From the NCBI GenBank assembly GCA_035523995.1, contig DATKPQ010000143.1:8874-72873 (forward strand): a stretch of DNA of 64,000 nucleotides, written 5' to 3'. The DNA is from JASHVB01 sp035523995. Its GTDB lineage: Bacteria > Pseudomonadota > Alphaproteobacteria > Acetobacterales > Acetobacteraceae. The translations under genes and the position numbers were made by a program. The notes below the pieces were generated by a model, which saw nothing but the letters and a program-made list of their open reading frames with translations, had not been told where the DNA came from and ran no database searches. Of the stretch, positions 15,912-25,155 are shown one piece after another (within the stretch, counting starts at the first letter, position 1; each line of letters starts with the position of its first letter).

Positions 15912-16427
15912 TTACTGGGTCGGATAGATCCCGAACAGCGCAATGATGTAGTTGATGGCGAGGTATGGCTGGCGGTTTTCGTGCGCCTGACTGCTGCCGG
16001 TGAGCCCGATCTGCCGCGATGCCAGCGTCGTGGTCGTGCCGGACGTGAGGTAGATTTGCTCGGTGGCCGGCGTCCCAAGCGCCGAGCCGTTCGCCGGAAT
16101 GGCCGCGGCGACGCTGGTGCCGGCCATCAGCACGTGGTTATGCGGCCCCATCTCCTGGCCGGTCAGGGTGTGCTGCTCCTCGCCGGCACGCTGTCCCAGG
16201 ACATAGTTCGAAAGCCCGTTGCCCTGTCCCTGGTGGATGGCAAACCGACCGCGCAGGTCGGGAAGCGCGAAGGTCGAGACGCCGTCCCCGCCATAGGTGG
16301 TCCCGATCAGGTTGTAGAGCGCGCTGTACTGCGAGATCGCCAACAGGCTGCCGTCGCAGAAATGCCAGTCCACCGGCGCGAAGTTGAAGCCGACAGCAAC
16401 GATCTGGCCAATGAAAGGCTGGCTCAT
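15912..16427 (-). CDS. Tail-collar (MdpB-like) protein 1
   Basis: 171 residues, first gene of the collar triplet. QIVAVGFNFAPVDWHFCDGSLLAI, YSALYNLIGTTYGGDGVSTFALPDLRGRFAI, a middle with GPHNHVLMAG, and the C-terminal HENRQPYLAINYIIALFGIYP. It is the most diverged of the three: the Cys in the C-terminal NYCIAL motif is Ile here. Its upstream region (16428-16610) holds an AT-rich stretch suited to a promoter. Start ATG at 16427. Confidence 0.88.
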   Translation of the reverse strand: MSQPFIGQIVAVGFNFAPVDWHFCDGSLLAISQYSALYNLIGTTYGGDGVSTFALPDLRGRFAIHQGQGNGLSNYVLGQRAGEEQHTLTGQEMGPHNHVLMAGTSVAAAIPANGSALGTPATEQIYLTSGTTTTLASRQIGLTGSSQAHENRQPYLAINYIIALFGIYPTQ

Positions 16428-16610
16428 CTTTCCGTCCCCCCGATTCGTCGGCCGTCGCCATGCACCGGTGCCGTGTGGCAGCGTCGTGCTCGACCCCAGG
16501 TCACAATATCGAGAGAGCCCGGGCTGAGCCAGGGCAGAATCGATTATTACTGCGTTATTTTATCATTAATCATTAACGCTTTACGCCGCCCTGCAGGTCG
16601 GCTCGGGAGG
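16428..16610 (-). promoter_or_regulatory. AT-rich intergenic region, probable promoter of collar operon
   Basis: 183 bp between the dxs stop and the first collar gene. Bases 16540-16580 (GATTATTACTGCGTTATTTT and onwards to CATTAATCATTAACG) are far more AT-rich than anything nearby. No clean sigma-70 -35/-10 pair or terminator hairpin could be fixed by eye, so this is a placement by composition and gene layout only. Confidence 0.35.
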
Positions 16611-18575
16611 TTATCGTGCAGTGATCGCCTGGCCGCCAGGCAGCACCTCGCCGACACCGATCGCTGCCAGTGCCGTCGCCACGATGTCCTTCGCGGACAG
16701 CTTCGCCACGGCAAGTTGCTTCGCCTGGCTGTCGTGGTCGATGAAAATGTCCGGCAGCATCATCGGCCGCAGCTTCAGCCCGCGATCGAGCAAGCCTTTC
16801 CAAGCCAGATGCTGCACCACCTGCGCACTGAAGCCGCCGATCGAGCCTTCCTCGAGGGTGATCAGCACTTCGTGGTGGCGGGCCAATTGCTCCACCAGCG
16901 CGCCGTCGATCGGCTTGGCGAAACGGGCATCAGCGACCGTTGTCCGGAAGCCGCGCGCCGCCAACTCGTCGGCGGCCTTCAGCGCATCGGCCAGACGCGG
17001 ACCCAGGGAAAGGATCGCGATGTTGTTGCCCTCGCGCAGCACGCGGCCCTTGCCGATCGGCATCGCCGTGCCTCGCTCCGGCAAGGCAACCCCGACGCCT
17101 TCGCCGCGCGGATAGCGGAAGCCGGACGGGCGGTCGTTGATGCCGGCCGCGGTGGCCACCGCATGCATCAGTTCCGCTTCGTCGGATGGTGCCATCAACA
17201 CGAAGCCTGGGAGGCAGCCGAGGTAAGCCAGATCGAAGCTGCCGGAATGCGTGGCACCGTCGGCACCCACCGGCCCCGCTCGGTCCATCGCGAAGCGCAC
17301 CGGCAGCGACTGGATCGCCACGTCGTGCACCACCTGGTCGTAGGCGCGCTGGAGGAACGTGGAATAGATCGTGCAGAACGGCTTCATCCCCTCGGTCGCC
17401 AGGCCGGCTGCGAAGGTCACCGCGTGTTGTTCTGCGATCCCCACATCGAAACAGCGCGTCGGGAAGCGTTTTCCGAACTTGTCGAGCCCGGTGCCGGACG
17501 GCATCGCCGCGGTGATCGCGACAATGCTCGGGTCTTGCTCTGCCTCCGCTATCAGCGCCGAGGCGAAGACGTTGGTGTAGCTCGGCGGCCCGGGCGGCGC
17601 CTTGGCTTGCTCGCCGGTGATGACGTTGAACTTGGAAACGCTGTGCAGCTTGTCGGCGGACGCCTCCGCCTTTGCGTAGCCCTTGCCCTTCTGGGTAATG
17701 ACATGCACCAGGATTGGGCCGGTCTCCTCCGCCTCGCGCACGTTGCGCAGCACCGGCAGCAGGTGGTCCAAATTGTGCCCGTCTATCGGGCCGATATAGT
17801 AAAAGCCCAGCTCCTCAAACAACGTACCGCCGGTGAGCATACCACGCGCGTACTCTTCCGCCCGTCCCAGCGTGCGCTCGATGCCGCGCGGGAAGCGCTT
17901 GGCCATTTTCGCGCCAAGCTCGCGCAAGCCGAGGAAGCTGCGCGACGACATCAGCCGCGACAGATAGGCTGACATCGCGCCCACCGGCGGCGCGATGGAC
18001 ATGTCGTTGTCGTTCAGGATCACCACCAGCCGCGAATGCAGCGCGCCGGCATTGTTCATCGCCTCATAGGCCATGCCGGCGCTCATCGCGCCGTCGCCGA
18101 TCACCGCGATCACCTGGCGGTCGTCATGCTCTGTGCGCCCTTCTTCCTTGAAGCGCTGATTCTTCAAATCCCGCGCCACCGCCATGCCAAGGCCGGCGGA
18201 GATCGACGTGGACGAATGCGCTGCGCCGAACGGGTCGTATTCGCTCTCTGCCCGGCGGGTGAAGCCGGACAGGCCGCCACCCTGGCGCAGCGTGCGGATG
18301 CGATCGCGCCGGCCGGTGAGAATCTTGTGCGGATAGGCCTGGTGGCCGACGTCCCAGATCAGCCGGTCATCCGGCGTGTCGAACACGGCATGAATCGCCA
18401 CCGTCAGTTCGACGACGCCCAGCGAGGCGCCGAGATGCCCCCCGGTGACCGACACCGCGTCGATCGTTTCTGCCCGCAATTCATCGGCAAGTTGACGCAA
18501 TTGCTCCGGGGAGAAGTTGCGCAGATCCGCCGGAAAGCGGACGCGATCGAGCATAGGCGTGTTCACCGGGCTCAT
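16611..18575 (-). CDS. dxs: 1-deoxy-D-xylulose-5-phosphate synthase
   Basis: 654 residues, full length. It condenses pyruvate and glyceraldehyde 3-phosphate with thiamine diphosphate, the entry step of the MEP isoprenoid pathway. Seen: GGHLGASLGVVELTVAIH, DVGHQAYPHKILTGR, AAHSSTSISAGLGMA, the TPP/Mg motif VIGDGAMSAGMAYEAMNNAG, the second-domain DVGIAEQHAVTFAAGLA and FAMDRAGPVGADGATHSGSFDLAYL. The start ATG at 18575 has GGGAGAG upstream that overlaps the end of ispA, 17 nt away. Operon with ispA, divergent from ispH-hpnH: one locus supplies precursors for hopanoids, quinones and carotenoids. Confidence 0.97.
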   Translation of the reverse strand: MSPVNTPMLDRVRFPADLRNFSPEQLRQLADELRAETIDAVSVTGGHLGASLGVVELTVAIHAVFDTPDDRLIWDVGHQAYPHKILTGRRDRIRTLRQGGGLSGFTRRAESEYDPFGAAHSSTSISAGLGMAVARDLKNQRFKEEGRTEHDDRQVIAVIGDGAMSAGMAYEAMNNAGALHSRLVVILNDNDMSIAPPVGAMSAYLSRLMSSRSFLGLRELGAKMAKRFPRGIERTLGRAEEYARGMLTGGTLFEELGFYYIGPIDGHNLDHLLPVLRNVREAEETGPILVHVITQKGKGYAKAEASADKLHSVSKFNVITGEQAKAPPGPPSYTNVFASALIAEAEQDPSIVAITAAMPSGTGLDKFGKRFPTRCFDVGIAEQHAVTFAAGLATEGMKPFCTIYSTFLQRAYDQVVHDVAIQSLPVRFAMDRAGPVGADGATHSGSFDLAYLGCLPGFVLMAPSDEAELMHAVATAAGINDRPSGFRYPRGEGVGVALPERGTAMPIGKGRVLREGNNIAILSLGPRLADALKAADELAARGFRTTVADARFAKPIDGALVEQLARHHEVLITLEEGSIGGFSAQVVQHLAWKGLLDRGLKLRPMMLPDIFIDHDSQAKQLAVAKLSAKDIVATALAAIGVGEVLPGGQAITAR

Positions 18576-18592
18576 TTGTATTTTCTCTCCCG

Positions 18593-19513
18593 TCAGCTTC
18601 GCCGGTTCACGGCGAAGTCAGCCAGTTCTCGCAGCAACTTGGCCCTTGGGCCGAAACTGTCTAGATGTGCTGCGGCCTGCTGGGCCAGCATTTCGGCATG
18701 GGCCCGGGCACGTTCCGGACCCAAAATCGCAACCATCGTCGCCTTGCCGGCGGCGGCGTCCTTGCCAGTGGCCTTCCCGGTTTCCTCCGGGTTGCCCTCG
18801 GTGTCCAGTAGATCGTCCGCGATCTGGAAAGCCGCCCCCAGGTCACGGCCGTAGGCCGCCAGCATGTGCCGCTGCGGCAACGGCGCGCGTCCCAATATTG
18901 CGCCCGCCTCGGCGCTGAACTGGATCAGCCTTCCGGTCTTCAGCGCCTGTAACCGGGTGATCTCAGGACCTGTGAGAGTCTGCCCTTCGGCGAGCATGTC
19001 AATCATCTGGCCGCCGCACATGCCGCGCGCGCCCGCGGCACTGCCCAGCGCCTGCACCAGTTCGCAGCGTGCCTGTGGATCGGAATGGGTATCCGGTTCC
19101 GCCAGTACCTCGAACGCGCGGGTCTGCAAGGCGTCGCCGACCAGGATCGCGGTCGCCTCATCAAACGCGCGATGGGTGGTCGGCTTGCCCCGGCGCAGGT
19201 CGTCATTGTCCATTGCGGGCAGATCGTCATGGACCAGGGAGTAGGCGTGCAGCATCTCCACCGCGGCGCCGACGCGGGCAGCGCATGTCTCGGAGACGGC
19301 GAACAAGGCGGCGGTTTGCATGACCAGGAAGGCGCGCAGGCGCTTGCCGCCGTTGAGCGTGGCGTAGCGCATGGCTTCCAGAAGCCTGGCTTCGGCGCCG
19401 TCAGGCTGGGGCAGAAGCGTGTCGAGAGCGGTCTCCACGGTGCGCGCCACGCGCGTCATCGCTTCTGGCAGGGTCTCGCCCAACGCCCTCGATCCGATAG
19501 CGTCCAATGCCAC
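18593..19513 (-). CDS. ispA: Polyprenyl synthetase (farnesyl diphosphate synthase)
   Basis: 306 residues. Builds farnesyl (possibly geranylgeranyl) diphosphate from IPP and DMAPP. GGKRLRAFLV is the IPP-binding segment, SLVHDDLPAMDNDDLRRGKPTTHRAF is the first Asp-rich motif (DDxxxxD type, short-chain bacterial), and GAAFQIADDLLD the second. Directly upstream of dxs with a 17-nt gap. The usual partner xseB (exonuclease VII small subunit) is not upstream; the gene instead faces ispH. Start ATG 19513 follows AGGGGCTGACGTGGC. Chain length cannot be fixed by eye. Confidence 0.93.
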   Translation of the reverse strand: MALDAIGSRALGETLPEAMTRVARTVETALDTLLPQPDGAEARLLEAMRYATLNGGKRLRAFLVMQTAALFAVSETCAARVGAAVEMLHAYSLVHDDLPAMDNDDLRRGKPTTHRAFDEATAILVGDALQTRAFEVLAEPDTHSDPQARCELVQALGSAAGARGMCGGQMIDMLAEGQTLTGPEITRLQALKTGRLIQFSAEAGAILGRAPLPQRHMLAAYGRDLGAAFQIADDLLDTEGNPEETGKATGKDAAAGKATMVAILGPERARAHAEMLAQQAAAHLDSFGPRAKLLRELADFAVNRRS

Positions 19514-19799
19514 GTCAGCCCCTGATTGATCCCCGAATCGGGCACGATTGCCCCAAAGGAGGATATGATATCCCGGTGCCAGCCGCAGAATGCGGCACCG
19601 TGCGCCCCGCTGATGGCTGTTGCGCTTTTGCCACAGCTTGCTGGCGGGGGCCGCCTTCCGAGCTTGCTTAGCCTATGGAATGACTCGCGACTATCCCCAC
19701 GTTCATGGCTTGGACAGGTCGCGGCGTTGTCGGGCAGGGGGCGGCATGTCATATCCGACTGCGCAAGTCGGCCAAATGCCGTCCGGGAGATTGAAGGGC

Positions 19800-20729
19800 A
19801 TGATGCGGGTGGTACTGGCACAGCCGCGCGGCTTCTGCGCCGGCGTCGAGCGGGCGATCGAGATCGTGGAACGAGCGCTGAAGAAGTACGGCCCGCCGAT
19901 CTATGTTCGTCACGAAATTGTGCACAACCGGCACGTTGTGGAAAGCCTGCGGACCCGGGGCGCGATTTTCGTGGATGAGCTGGACGAAGTGCCGCCCGGC
20001 GCGCGTACCGTGTTTTCCGCACACGGTGTGGCCAAACGAATCGAGGAACTGGCCTCGGCGCGCGACCTGCCGGTGATCGATGCGACCTGTCCGCTGGTTG
20101 CCAAGGTGCACAATGAGGGCCGCCGGTACGCCGGCCAGGGGCGGGAGATCGTCCTGGTCGGCCATGCCGGCCATCCGGAGGTGGAAGGCACGATCGGCCA
20201 GATGCCCTGCAAAGTGCATCTGGTGCAGACGGTGGACGACGTCGCCGGGTTGAAGGTCGCTGATCCGGACAAGCTGGCCTACATCACGCAGACCACGCTT
20301 TCGGTGGATGACACGCGGCACATCATCGCGGCGCTGAAGGCGCGCTTCCCGGGCATCGTCGGGCCCGATGTGCGCGACATCTGCTATGCCACGCAGAACC
20401 GCCAGCAGGCGGTGCGGGAGCTGGCCCATGCGGTGGACGTGATTCTGGTGGTGGGATCGCGCAATTCGTCCAATTCCAACCGGTTGCGCGAGATCGGTGA
20501 AGAATTGGGCAAGCCTGCCTATCTGATCGACGATGCCGACGCGCTGGATCCGGCGTGGTTCGTGGGTGTCGAGACCGTCGGGCTGACTGCCGGTGCTTCG
20601 GCGCCGGAGACGCTGGTGCAGGGCGTGATCGCGGGGCTGCGCCGGTTCGACGAGATCCAGGTCTCCACGCTGAGCGGCGTGGAAGAGAATGTGCGCTTTC
20701 GCTTTCCGGCCGAACTGGCCGACGCGTAA
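19800..20729 (+). CDS. ispH: 4-hydroxy-3-methylbut-2-enyl diphosphate reductase
   Basis: 309 residues. Last enzyme of the MEP pathway, reducing HMBPP to IPP and DMAPP with a [4Fe-4S] cluster. The three cluster Cys are Cys13 (QPRGFCAGV), Cys97 (DATCPLVAKVH) and Cys195 (DICYATQNRQQAV). The substrate His pairs (RHEIVHNRHVV and GHAGHPEVEGTIGQ) and the SRNSSNSNRL motif are intact. I start at 19800 (ATGATG, with GAAGGG just upstream); the frame stays open to 19620 but that extension has no family similarity. Its stop overlaps the Shine-Dalgarno of hpnH. Confidence 0.96.
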   Translation: MMRVVLAQPRGFCAGVERAIEIVERALKKYGPPIYVRHEIVHNRHVVESLRTRGAIFVDELDEVPPGARTVFSAHGVAKRIEELASARDLPVIDATCPLVAKVHNEGRRYAGQGREIVLVGHAGHPEVEGTIGQMPCKVHLVQTVDDVAGLKVADPDKLAYITQTTLSVDDTRHIIAALKARFPGIVGPDVRDICYATQNRQQAVRELAHAVDVILVVGSRNSSNSNRLREIGEELGKPAYLIDDADALDPAWFVGVETVGLTAGASAPETLVQGVIAGLRRFDEIQVSTLSGVEENVRFRFPAELADA

Positions 20730-20743
20730 GGAGTTTTGCCCGT

Positions 20744-21907
20744 ATGGCTGTTCCTTTGAACCAGGCTTTGCGCGTCGGCGCCTATGTGGTGAAGCAGCAC
20801 ATGCTCGGGCGGAAGCGCTATCCGCTGGTGCTGATGCTGGAGCCATTGTTCCGCTGCAATCTGGCCTGCGCTGGCTGCGGCAAGATCGACTATCCGGCGG
20901 AAATTTTGAACCAGCGCCTGTCGGTCGCCGAATGCATGAAATCGATCGACGAATGTGGTGCTCCGGTGGTGGTGGTAGCGGGCGGCGAGCCGCTGCTGCA
21001 TCGCGAAATAGAGCAGATTGTGGATGGTGCGATCGCGCGGAAGAAGTTCGTGATCGTGTGCACCAACGCGCTGCTGCTGGAAAAGAAGATGCACTTGTTC
21101 AAGCCGAGCAAGTGGTTCTCCTGGTCGGTGCATCTGGATGGCGGGCGCGAGGAGCATGACATCTCGGTATGCCAGACCGGGGTGTATGACCGCGCCGTGG
21201 CCGCCATTGCCGAGGCGAAGCGCCGCGGCTTTCGTACGATCATCAACGCGACATTGTTCAATACCGCCGAGCCGGCGAAGGTGGCTGCCTTCTTCGATGA
21301 TGTGATGGCGATGGGGGTGGACGGGATTTCGGTGTCACCCGGCTATGCGTATGAACGCGCGCCGGACCAGCAACATTTCCTGAACCGGTCGAGGACGAAG
21401 GAATTGTTCCGCGGGATCTTTGCGCGGGAAGGGAAGGGGACATGGAAGAAGAAATGGGCGTTCAACCAGTCTTCCATGTTCCTGGATTTCCTGGCGGGGA
21501 ACCAGACGTTCCATTGCACGCCATGGGGCAATCCGACGCGCACCTATTTTGGTTGGCAGAGGCCGTGTTACCTGCTTGGCGAGGGCTACGCCAAGACGTT
21601 CCGCGAGCTGATGGAGACGACGGATTGGGACCGCTACGGCACGGGTAATTACGAAAAATGCGCCGATTGCATGGTCCATTCGGGGTATGAGGCTACCGCA
21701 GTGACGGAGACGATGCGCCGGCCGTGGCGCGCGGCGGCCCAGGCGGTGCGTGGGATCAGGACCGAGGGTCCGATGGCTCCGGACATCCCGTTGGAGAGCC
21801 AGCGGCCGGCGGAGTACGTGTTCAGCCGGCATGTGGAGCAAGCGCTGACGCGGATCCGGGCAAAGAACCAGGAGCCGAAGGAGAGCGTGGCGGACGCCGC
21901 CGACTAA
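20744..21907 (+). CDS. hpnH: Adenosyl-hopene transferase HpnH (radical SAM)
   Basis: 387 residues. Adds a 5'-deoxyadenosyl group to diploptene, the first step of bacteriohopanepolyol side-chain synthesis. The radical SAM cluster motif is FRCNLACAGC (Cys38, Cys42, Cys45), followed by VVVVAGGEPLLH (the GGEP SAM motif). The C-terminal region CTPWGNPTRTYFGWQRPCYLL and EKCADCMVHSGYEATAV is typical of HpnH. The start ATG at 20744 has TAAGGAG upstream that includes the ispH stop, so ispH-hpnH are coupled. Squalene-hopene cyclase is not in the window; hpnG is 20 kb away. Confidence 0.95.
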   Translation: MAVPLNQALRVGAYVVKQHMLGRKRYPLVLMLEPLFRCNLACAGCGKIDYPAEILNQRLSVAECMKSIDECGAPVVVVAGGEPLLHREIEQIVDGAIARKKFVIVCTNALLLEKKMHLFKPSKWFSWSVHLDGGREEHDISVCQTGVYDRAVAAIAEAKRRGFRTIINATLFNTAEPAKVAAFFDDVMAMGVDGISVSPGYAYERAPDQQHFLNRSRTKELFRGIFAREGKGTWKKKWAFNQSSMFLDFLAGNQTFHCTPWGNPTRTYFGWQRPCYLLGEGYAKTFRELMETTDWDRYGTGNYEKCADCMVHSGYEATAVTETMRRPWRAAAQAVRGIRTEGPMAPDIPLESQRPAEYVFSRHVEQALTRIRAKNQEPKESVADAAD

Positions 21908-21944
21908 CCTCTCCCGCGCGCGCTTTTCGCGCGCCGGAGAGGTT
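21906..21944. terminator. GC hairpin between convergent hpnH and adh genes
   Basis: AACCTCTCC plus a run of GC forms an inverted repeat with GGAGAGGTT around a CTTTT loop. It begins inside the hpnH stop codon and ends 6 nt before the adh stop, so it could terminate transcription from both sides. There is no strong U tract. A related hairpin occurs at 36236-36264. Confidence 0.5.
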
Positions 21945-21949
21945 TCGTA

Positions 21950-22978
21950 CTACGCGGCCATATCCAGCACCACGCGGCCCTCGATCTGTCCCTTCCGCAT
22001 CTTGTCGAACACTGCGTTGATATTCTCCAGTTTGTCCGTTGAGACCGTCGCCTTCACCTTCCCCTCGCCGGCAAATTGCAGCGACTCCTGCAGATCCAGC
22101 CGCGTGCCGACGATCGAGCCGCGCACCGTGGTTCCGTTCAGCACCATGTCGAAGATCGGCAGTGGGAAACTGCCTGGGGGCAGGCCGTTCAGCGACACCG
22201 TGCCGCCGCGCCGCAGCATCCCCAGCGCTTGCTCGAACGCCTTGGGCGAGACCGCCGTCACCAGCACGCCATGCGCGCCCCCGATCTCCTTCTTCAATAC
22301 CGCAGCGGGATCGGCATTGCGCGCGTTCACCGTGACGGCGGCGCCCAGCCGGCGGGCGAGATCCAGCTTGTCGTCAGCAACGTCCACTGCGGCGACGTTG
22401 AACCCCATCGCCTTGGCGTATTGCACCGCCATGTGGCCCAGGCCGCCGATGCCGGAGATCGCCACCCAGTCGCCGGGCTTCGCATCCGTCATCTTCAGGC
22501 CTTTGTACACGGTAACGCCGGCGCACAGCACCGGTGCGATCTCCACGAACCCGACATTGGCCGGGAGGTGACCGACATAGTCCGGGTCGCCGATGACATA
22601 CTCGGCGAAACCGCCGTTCACGGAATAGCCCCCATTTTGCTGTTGCTCACACAGCGTTTCCCAGCCGGCGAGGCAATGCTCGCAATGGCCGCATGCGCTG
22701 TAGAGCCAGGGCACGCCGACGCGGTCGCCTTCCTTCACGTGCTTCACGCCCGCCCCGACGGCACAAACGTGGCCTACGCCTTCATGCCCGGGGATAAAGG
22801 GCGGGGTGGGCTTTACCGGCCAATCACCTTCGACCGCGTGCAGATCGGTGTGGCACACGCCGCAGGCGGCGACCTTGATCAGGATTTCGCCGGCCTTGGG
22901 TTCCGGGACCGGCAGTTCCCGGCACTCCAGCCTGGCGCCAAGCGCGGGAACCACGGCAGCACGCATCGTCCTGGGCAT
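21950..22978 (-). CDS. Zinc-dependent alcohol dehydrogenase (AdhP-like)
   Basis: 342 residues, medium-chain dehydrogenase/reductase. Catalytic zinc site: Cys42 in AACGVCHTD, the GHEGVGHVCAVG His/Glu, and the later Cys in APVLCAGVTVYKGL. Structural zinc: CGHCEHCLAGWETLC. The NAD Rossmann motif is GIGGLGHMAVQYAKAMG. It oxidises primary alcohols such as ethanol or reduces aldehydes. I start at 22978, where AGGAGGAA is 7 nt upstream; an ATG 15 nt earlier (22993) lacks a ribosome site. No clustered partner; it is convergent with hpnH across a hairpin. Confidence 0.93.
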   Translation of the reverse strand: MPRTMRAAVVPALGARLECRELPVPEPKAGEILIKVAACGVCHTDLHAVEGDWPVKPTPPFIPGHEGVGHVCAVGAGVKHVKEGDRVGVPWLYSACGHCEHCLAGWETLCEQQQNGGYSVNGGFAEYVIGDPDYVGHLPANVGFVEIAPVLCAGVTVYKGLKMTDAKPGDWVAISGIGGLGHMAVQYAKAMGFNVAAVDVADDKLDLARRLGAAVTVNARNADPAAVLKKEIGGAHGVLVTAVSPKAFEQALGMLRRGGTVSLNGLPPGSFPLPIFDMVLNGTTVRGSIVGTRLDLQESLQFAGEGKVKATVSTDKLENINAVFDKMRKGQIEGRVVLDMAA

Positions 22979-23384
22979 GGGTTGTTCCTCCATGATCGGG
23001 TGTTGGTGTTTCCGTATCTATATAGCAATGGTGGCATACCCGTTACTGCATCGCCCGCGCCGATCGATTGGCCGGCGCGAGGCATCTCGCGCTGGTCTTG
23101 TTGTAGAGCCTTGAGAATTAACAAGAAGTTAAGCGCTGGACGGCTTCGGCATCGCTTTCTTAGCAGCGCAAGCACCTGACGCATTGATGCAGATCATCGC
23201 GGGCGCGGGCCGGGCGGTGCCACGGGTGTTGCAGATTGCCTCAGTGTGCGGGCCAACGCCGATGCCGGCACGGAACGAGAGTACGGTTTCTCCGCCAAAA
23301 TGAGTTGCAACTTCCGGCGCCATTGCCACGACCGATGCCATCCACGCGGGCCCGACGGCACGTGCTCGATGGTGGCGATTTCGT

Positions 23385-23730
23385 GCAGCCGATCGTCCCG
23401 GCACCGATCCTGCGCTGCTGGCAGCATTGCGCGAAACGGGGTTGATCGGCGCGGAATTGCCGGACCGCTGGTTGAGAGGGCGTTGCGCGATCTGCATGAG
23501 CGACGCGAAATGCTGCGCTGCGTCACGCGGCGAGGATTGGAAGCGCCGTAGGCTGCGGCCCTGCGTACCGATGGCGCGGTGATCTCGATGGAGACCGACT
23601 TCATCGGTCTGGACATGGCCGGCACATCCAGCTTGATAGCCGCCGGGGATTCGGTTGATCAGCTTGCCGTCGAGGTAGTTGAGCGCGGCGGAAGGCGCGC
23701 GAGAGGTGCGGCTTGAGTTAGGCAGCTCCA
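23385..23730. pseudogene. Gene fragments: possible acyl-CoA dehydrogenase end and IS630-like piece
   Basis: On the + strand about 23385-23470 the translation PGTDPALLAALRETGLIGAELP resembles the N-terminal helix of acyl-CoA dehydrogenases, then breaks off into unrelated sequence. On the - strand about 23655-23700 the translation AALNYLDGKLINRI resembles the DDE region of IS630 transposases. Both are short and out of context, so these are only suggestions of decay products. Confidence 0.25.
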
Positions 23731-24342
23731 GCGGTCCAAGCGTCGCCGGTTTGACTGCCTTCTCCAGCACGCTGCACACCGCCGCCGTCGCCGGCCAGGG
23801 CTCGCGTCTGCGACCCGGTGGGTCATCCAGGCCGGTGAGGCCGTTCTCCCTTCGCGTGGTCTGAGGGAATTTCGCGTTATCAATCTCTTGCGCTGCGGCG
23901 ATGAGGTTGATATAGAAAATACTGCGCTGTGAAACTGAGTTCCAGCTTGCCTGCCCGGCCTTAATATGGCCAAGATCGCGATGGCGAAGCTGTGCTGGTG
24001 GTTGATCGCATCCCGGTAGGGAAGGCGACCAAGACGTCTCAGCTGGATTCTGTAGACTCTGCCTTTTACAGGGAAGGGTGATTGCGGAAGCTCGGCTTTG
24101 TCCAGGAGACAACCGGAAATCCGTCTCGTAGGCAGGATCCAGGCATTTTAACGTCGGAGGACGGCGCCGCATTGGACCGTGTCCCGTGTGGGGAGCGGAG
24201 GGGCGGCATGACGCTCCTGGGCGAGGCTGCCGATCTTGCAGGTTGCCATTGCGGATAGCTTGACGAGAACGCTATCGAGCAAATTGGCGTGATGTCCCGC
24301 CGCATGCAGCGTGCGCGCTGTACCGGTCATCCGCCGCCCTAG

Positions 24343-24830
24343 GCAATACGAATGGCTCGAACCAAGCCTCGAATGGCTGCCTTATAGGGGAAGATACTCA
24401 GAGCGTCAGTGCGCCGCTTTACCTCGCCGCGGAGCCGTCCAAGCGGATTGAAGCAATGCAGTTTGGCGCGATGCAGCTCCTGAAAGTTCATGCAAGCGGG
24501 TACGGCTGCTGCGGAGTGGCCCATCATCGATGCAAGCTTTGGCAGCTGGGAAGGTGATTGGTCGGCGACCTCGCCCGCGATCCCTTGGCGGCGGCCGCGG
24601 TAACTTCTTCTGCAAAGCGCGGCGATGCACGTGGCGGCAAGACCGGTGCTCTGGTGGGCGCCCCTGCGCCAGCAGGTTGCCGATCGGTTGGACCCGGCAG
24701 CGCTGCGCGGGTTACGCCGAATAATCGTGTCACGGCGACCTTCAGACCCTCATGGGCATCGGCGACTACCAAGTTGATGCAAAATTCGCGCGCACCGGGC
24801 AAGCTCGCACAGGAATTCGACTTAGACGTT
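24343..24830 (-). pseudogene. IS256-family transposase remnant
   Basis: Translating the - strand gives LVVADAHEGLKVAVTRLFGVT, the characteristic IS256 segment with the catalytic Asp (VxSDAHEGLK). Further on, after at least one frameshift, come QLPKLASMMG..., FQELHRAKLHCFNPLGRLRGEVKRR and TDALSIFPYKAAIRGLVRAI, matching the C-terminal HR.K..STNPLERLN.E.KRR region. The N-terminal third and the extreme C-terminus are missing and the frames are broken, so it cannot encode an active enzyme. No intact terminal repeats were found. Confidence 0.8.
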
Positions 24831-25155
24831 TCCAACCGTACGACGTAACGAACGACGACTCCGCTGTGGTTGCCAGAACGGGCATCTCAGGTGATTTATG
24901 AAACGAGCATACGCCTATGCGCGGCGGCGCCGTTTTGCCTCCTCTTCCAGCGAGCTCTTACGAGTATATTGCCGCTTCTAATGTATGCTGACATGCCTGG
25001 TTCGACCTGGCACGAAGATCATTGTCTGTTGATATCTTTAGAGGACTGTTTGAAACGCTTCTTGGTCGACGAAGTTGAGTCATGAAACGAGTACCCAGAA
25101 TCAGAGAAGCGCAGCATAACCCGCAGCGCGTCATTCGGTCAGGGAGGGGCTGCTG

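Noticed and set aside
14718..16427. Prophage or R-type bacteriocin because of tail-collar proteins
   Set aside because: No capsid, terminase, sheath, baseplate, lysis or integrase genes nearby, and the collar genes sit among housekeeping and modification genes.
14958..17972. A 1004-codon open frame on the + strand opposite the collar and dxs genes
   Set aside because: It is antisense to four clearly recognised genes and arises from high GC; its translation is Arg/His/Gln-rich with no family.
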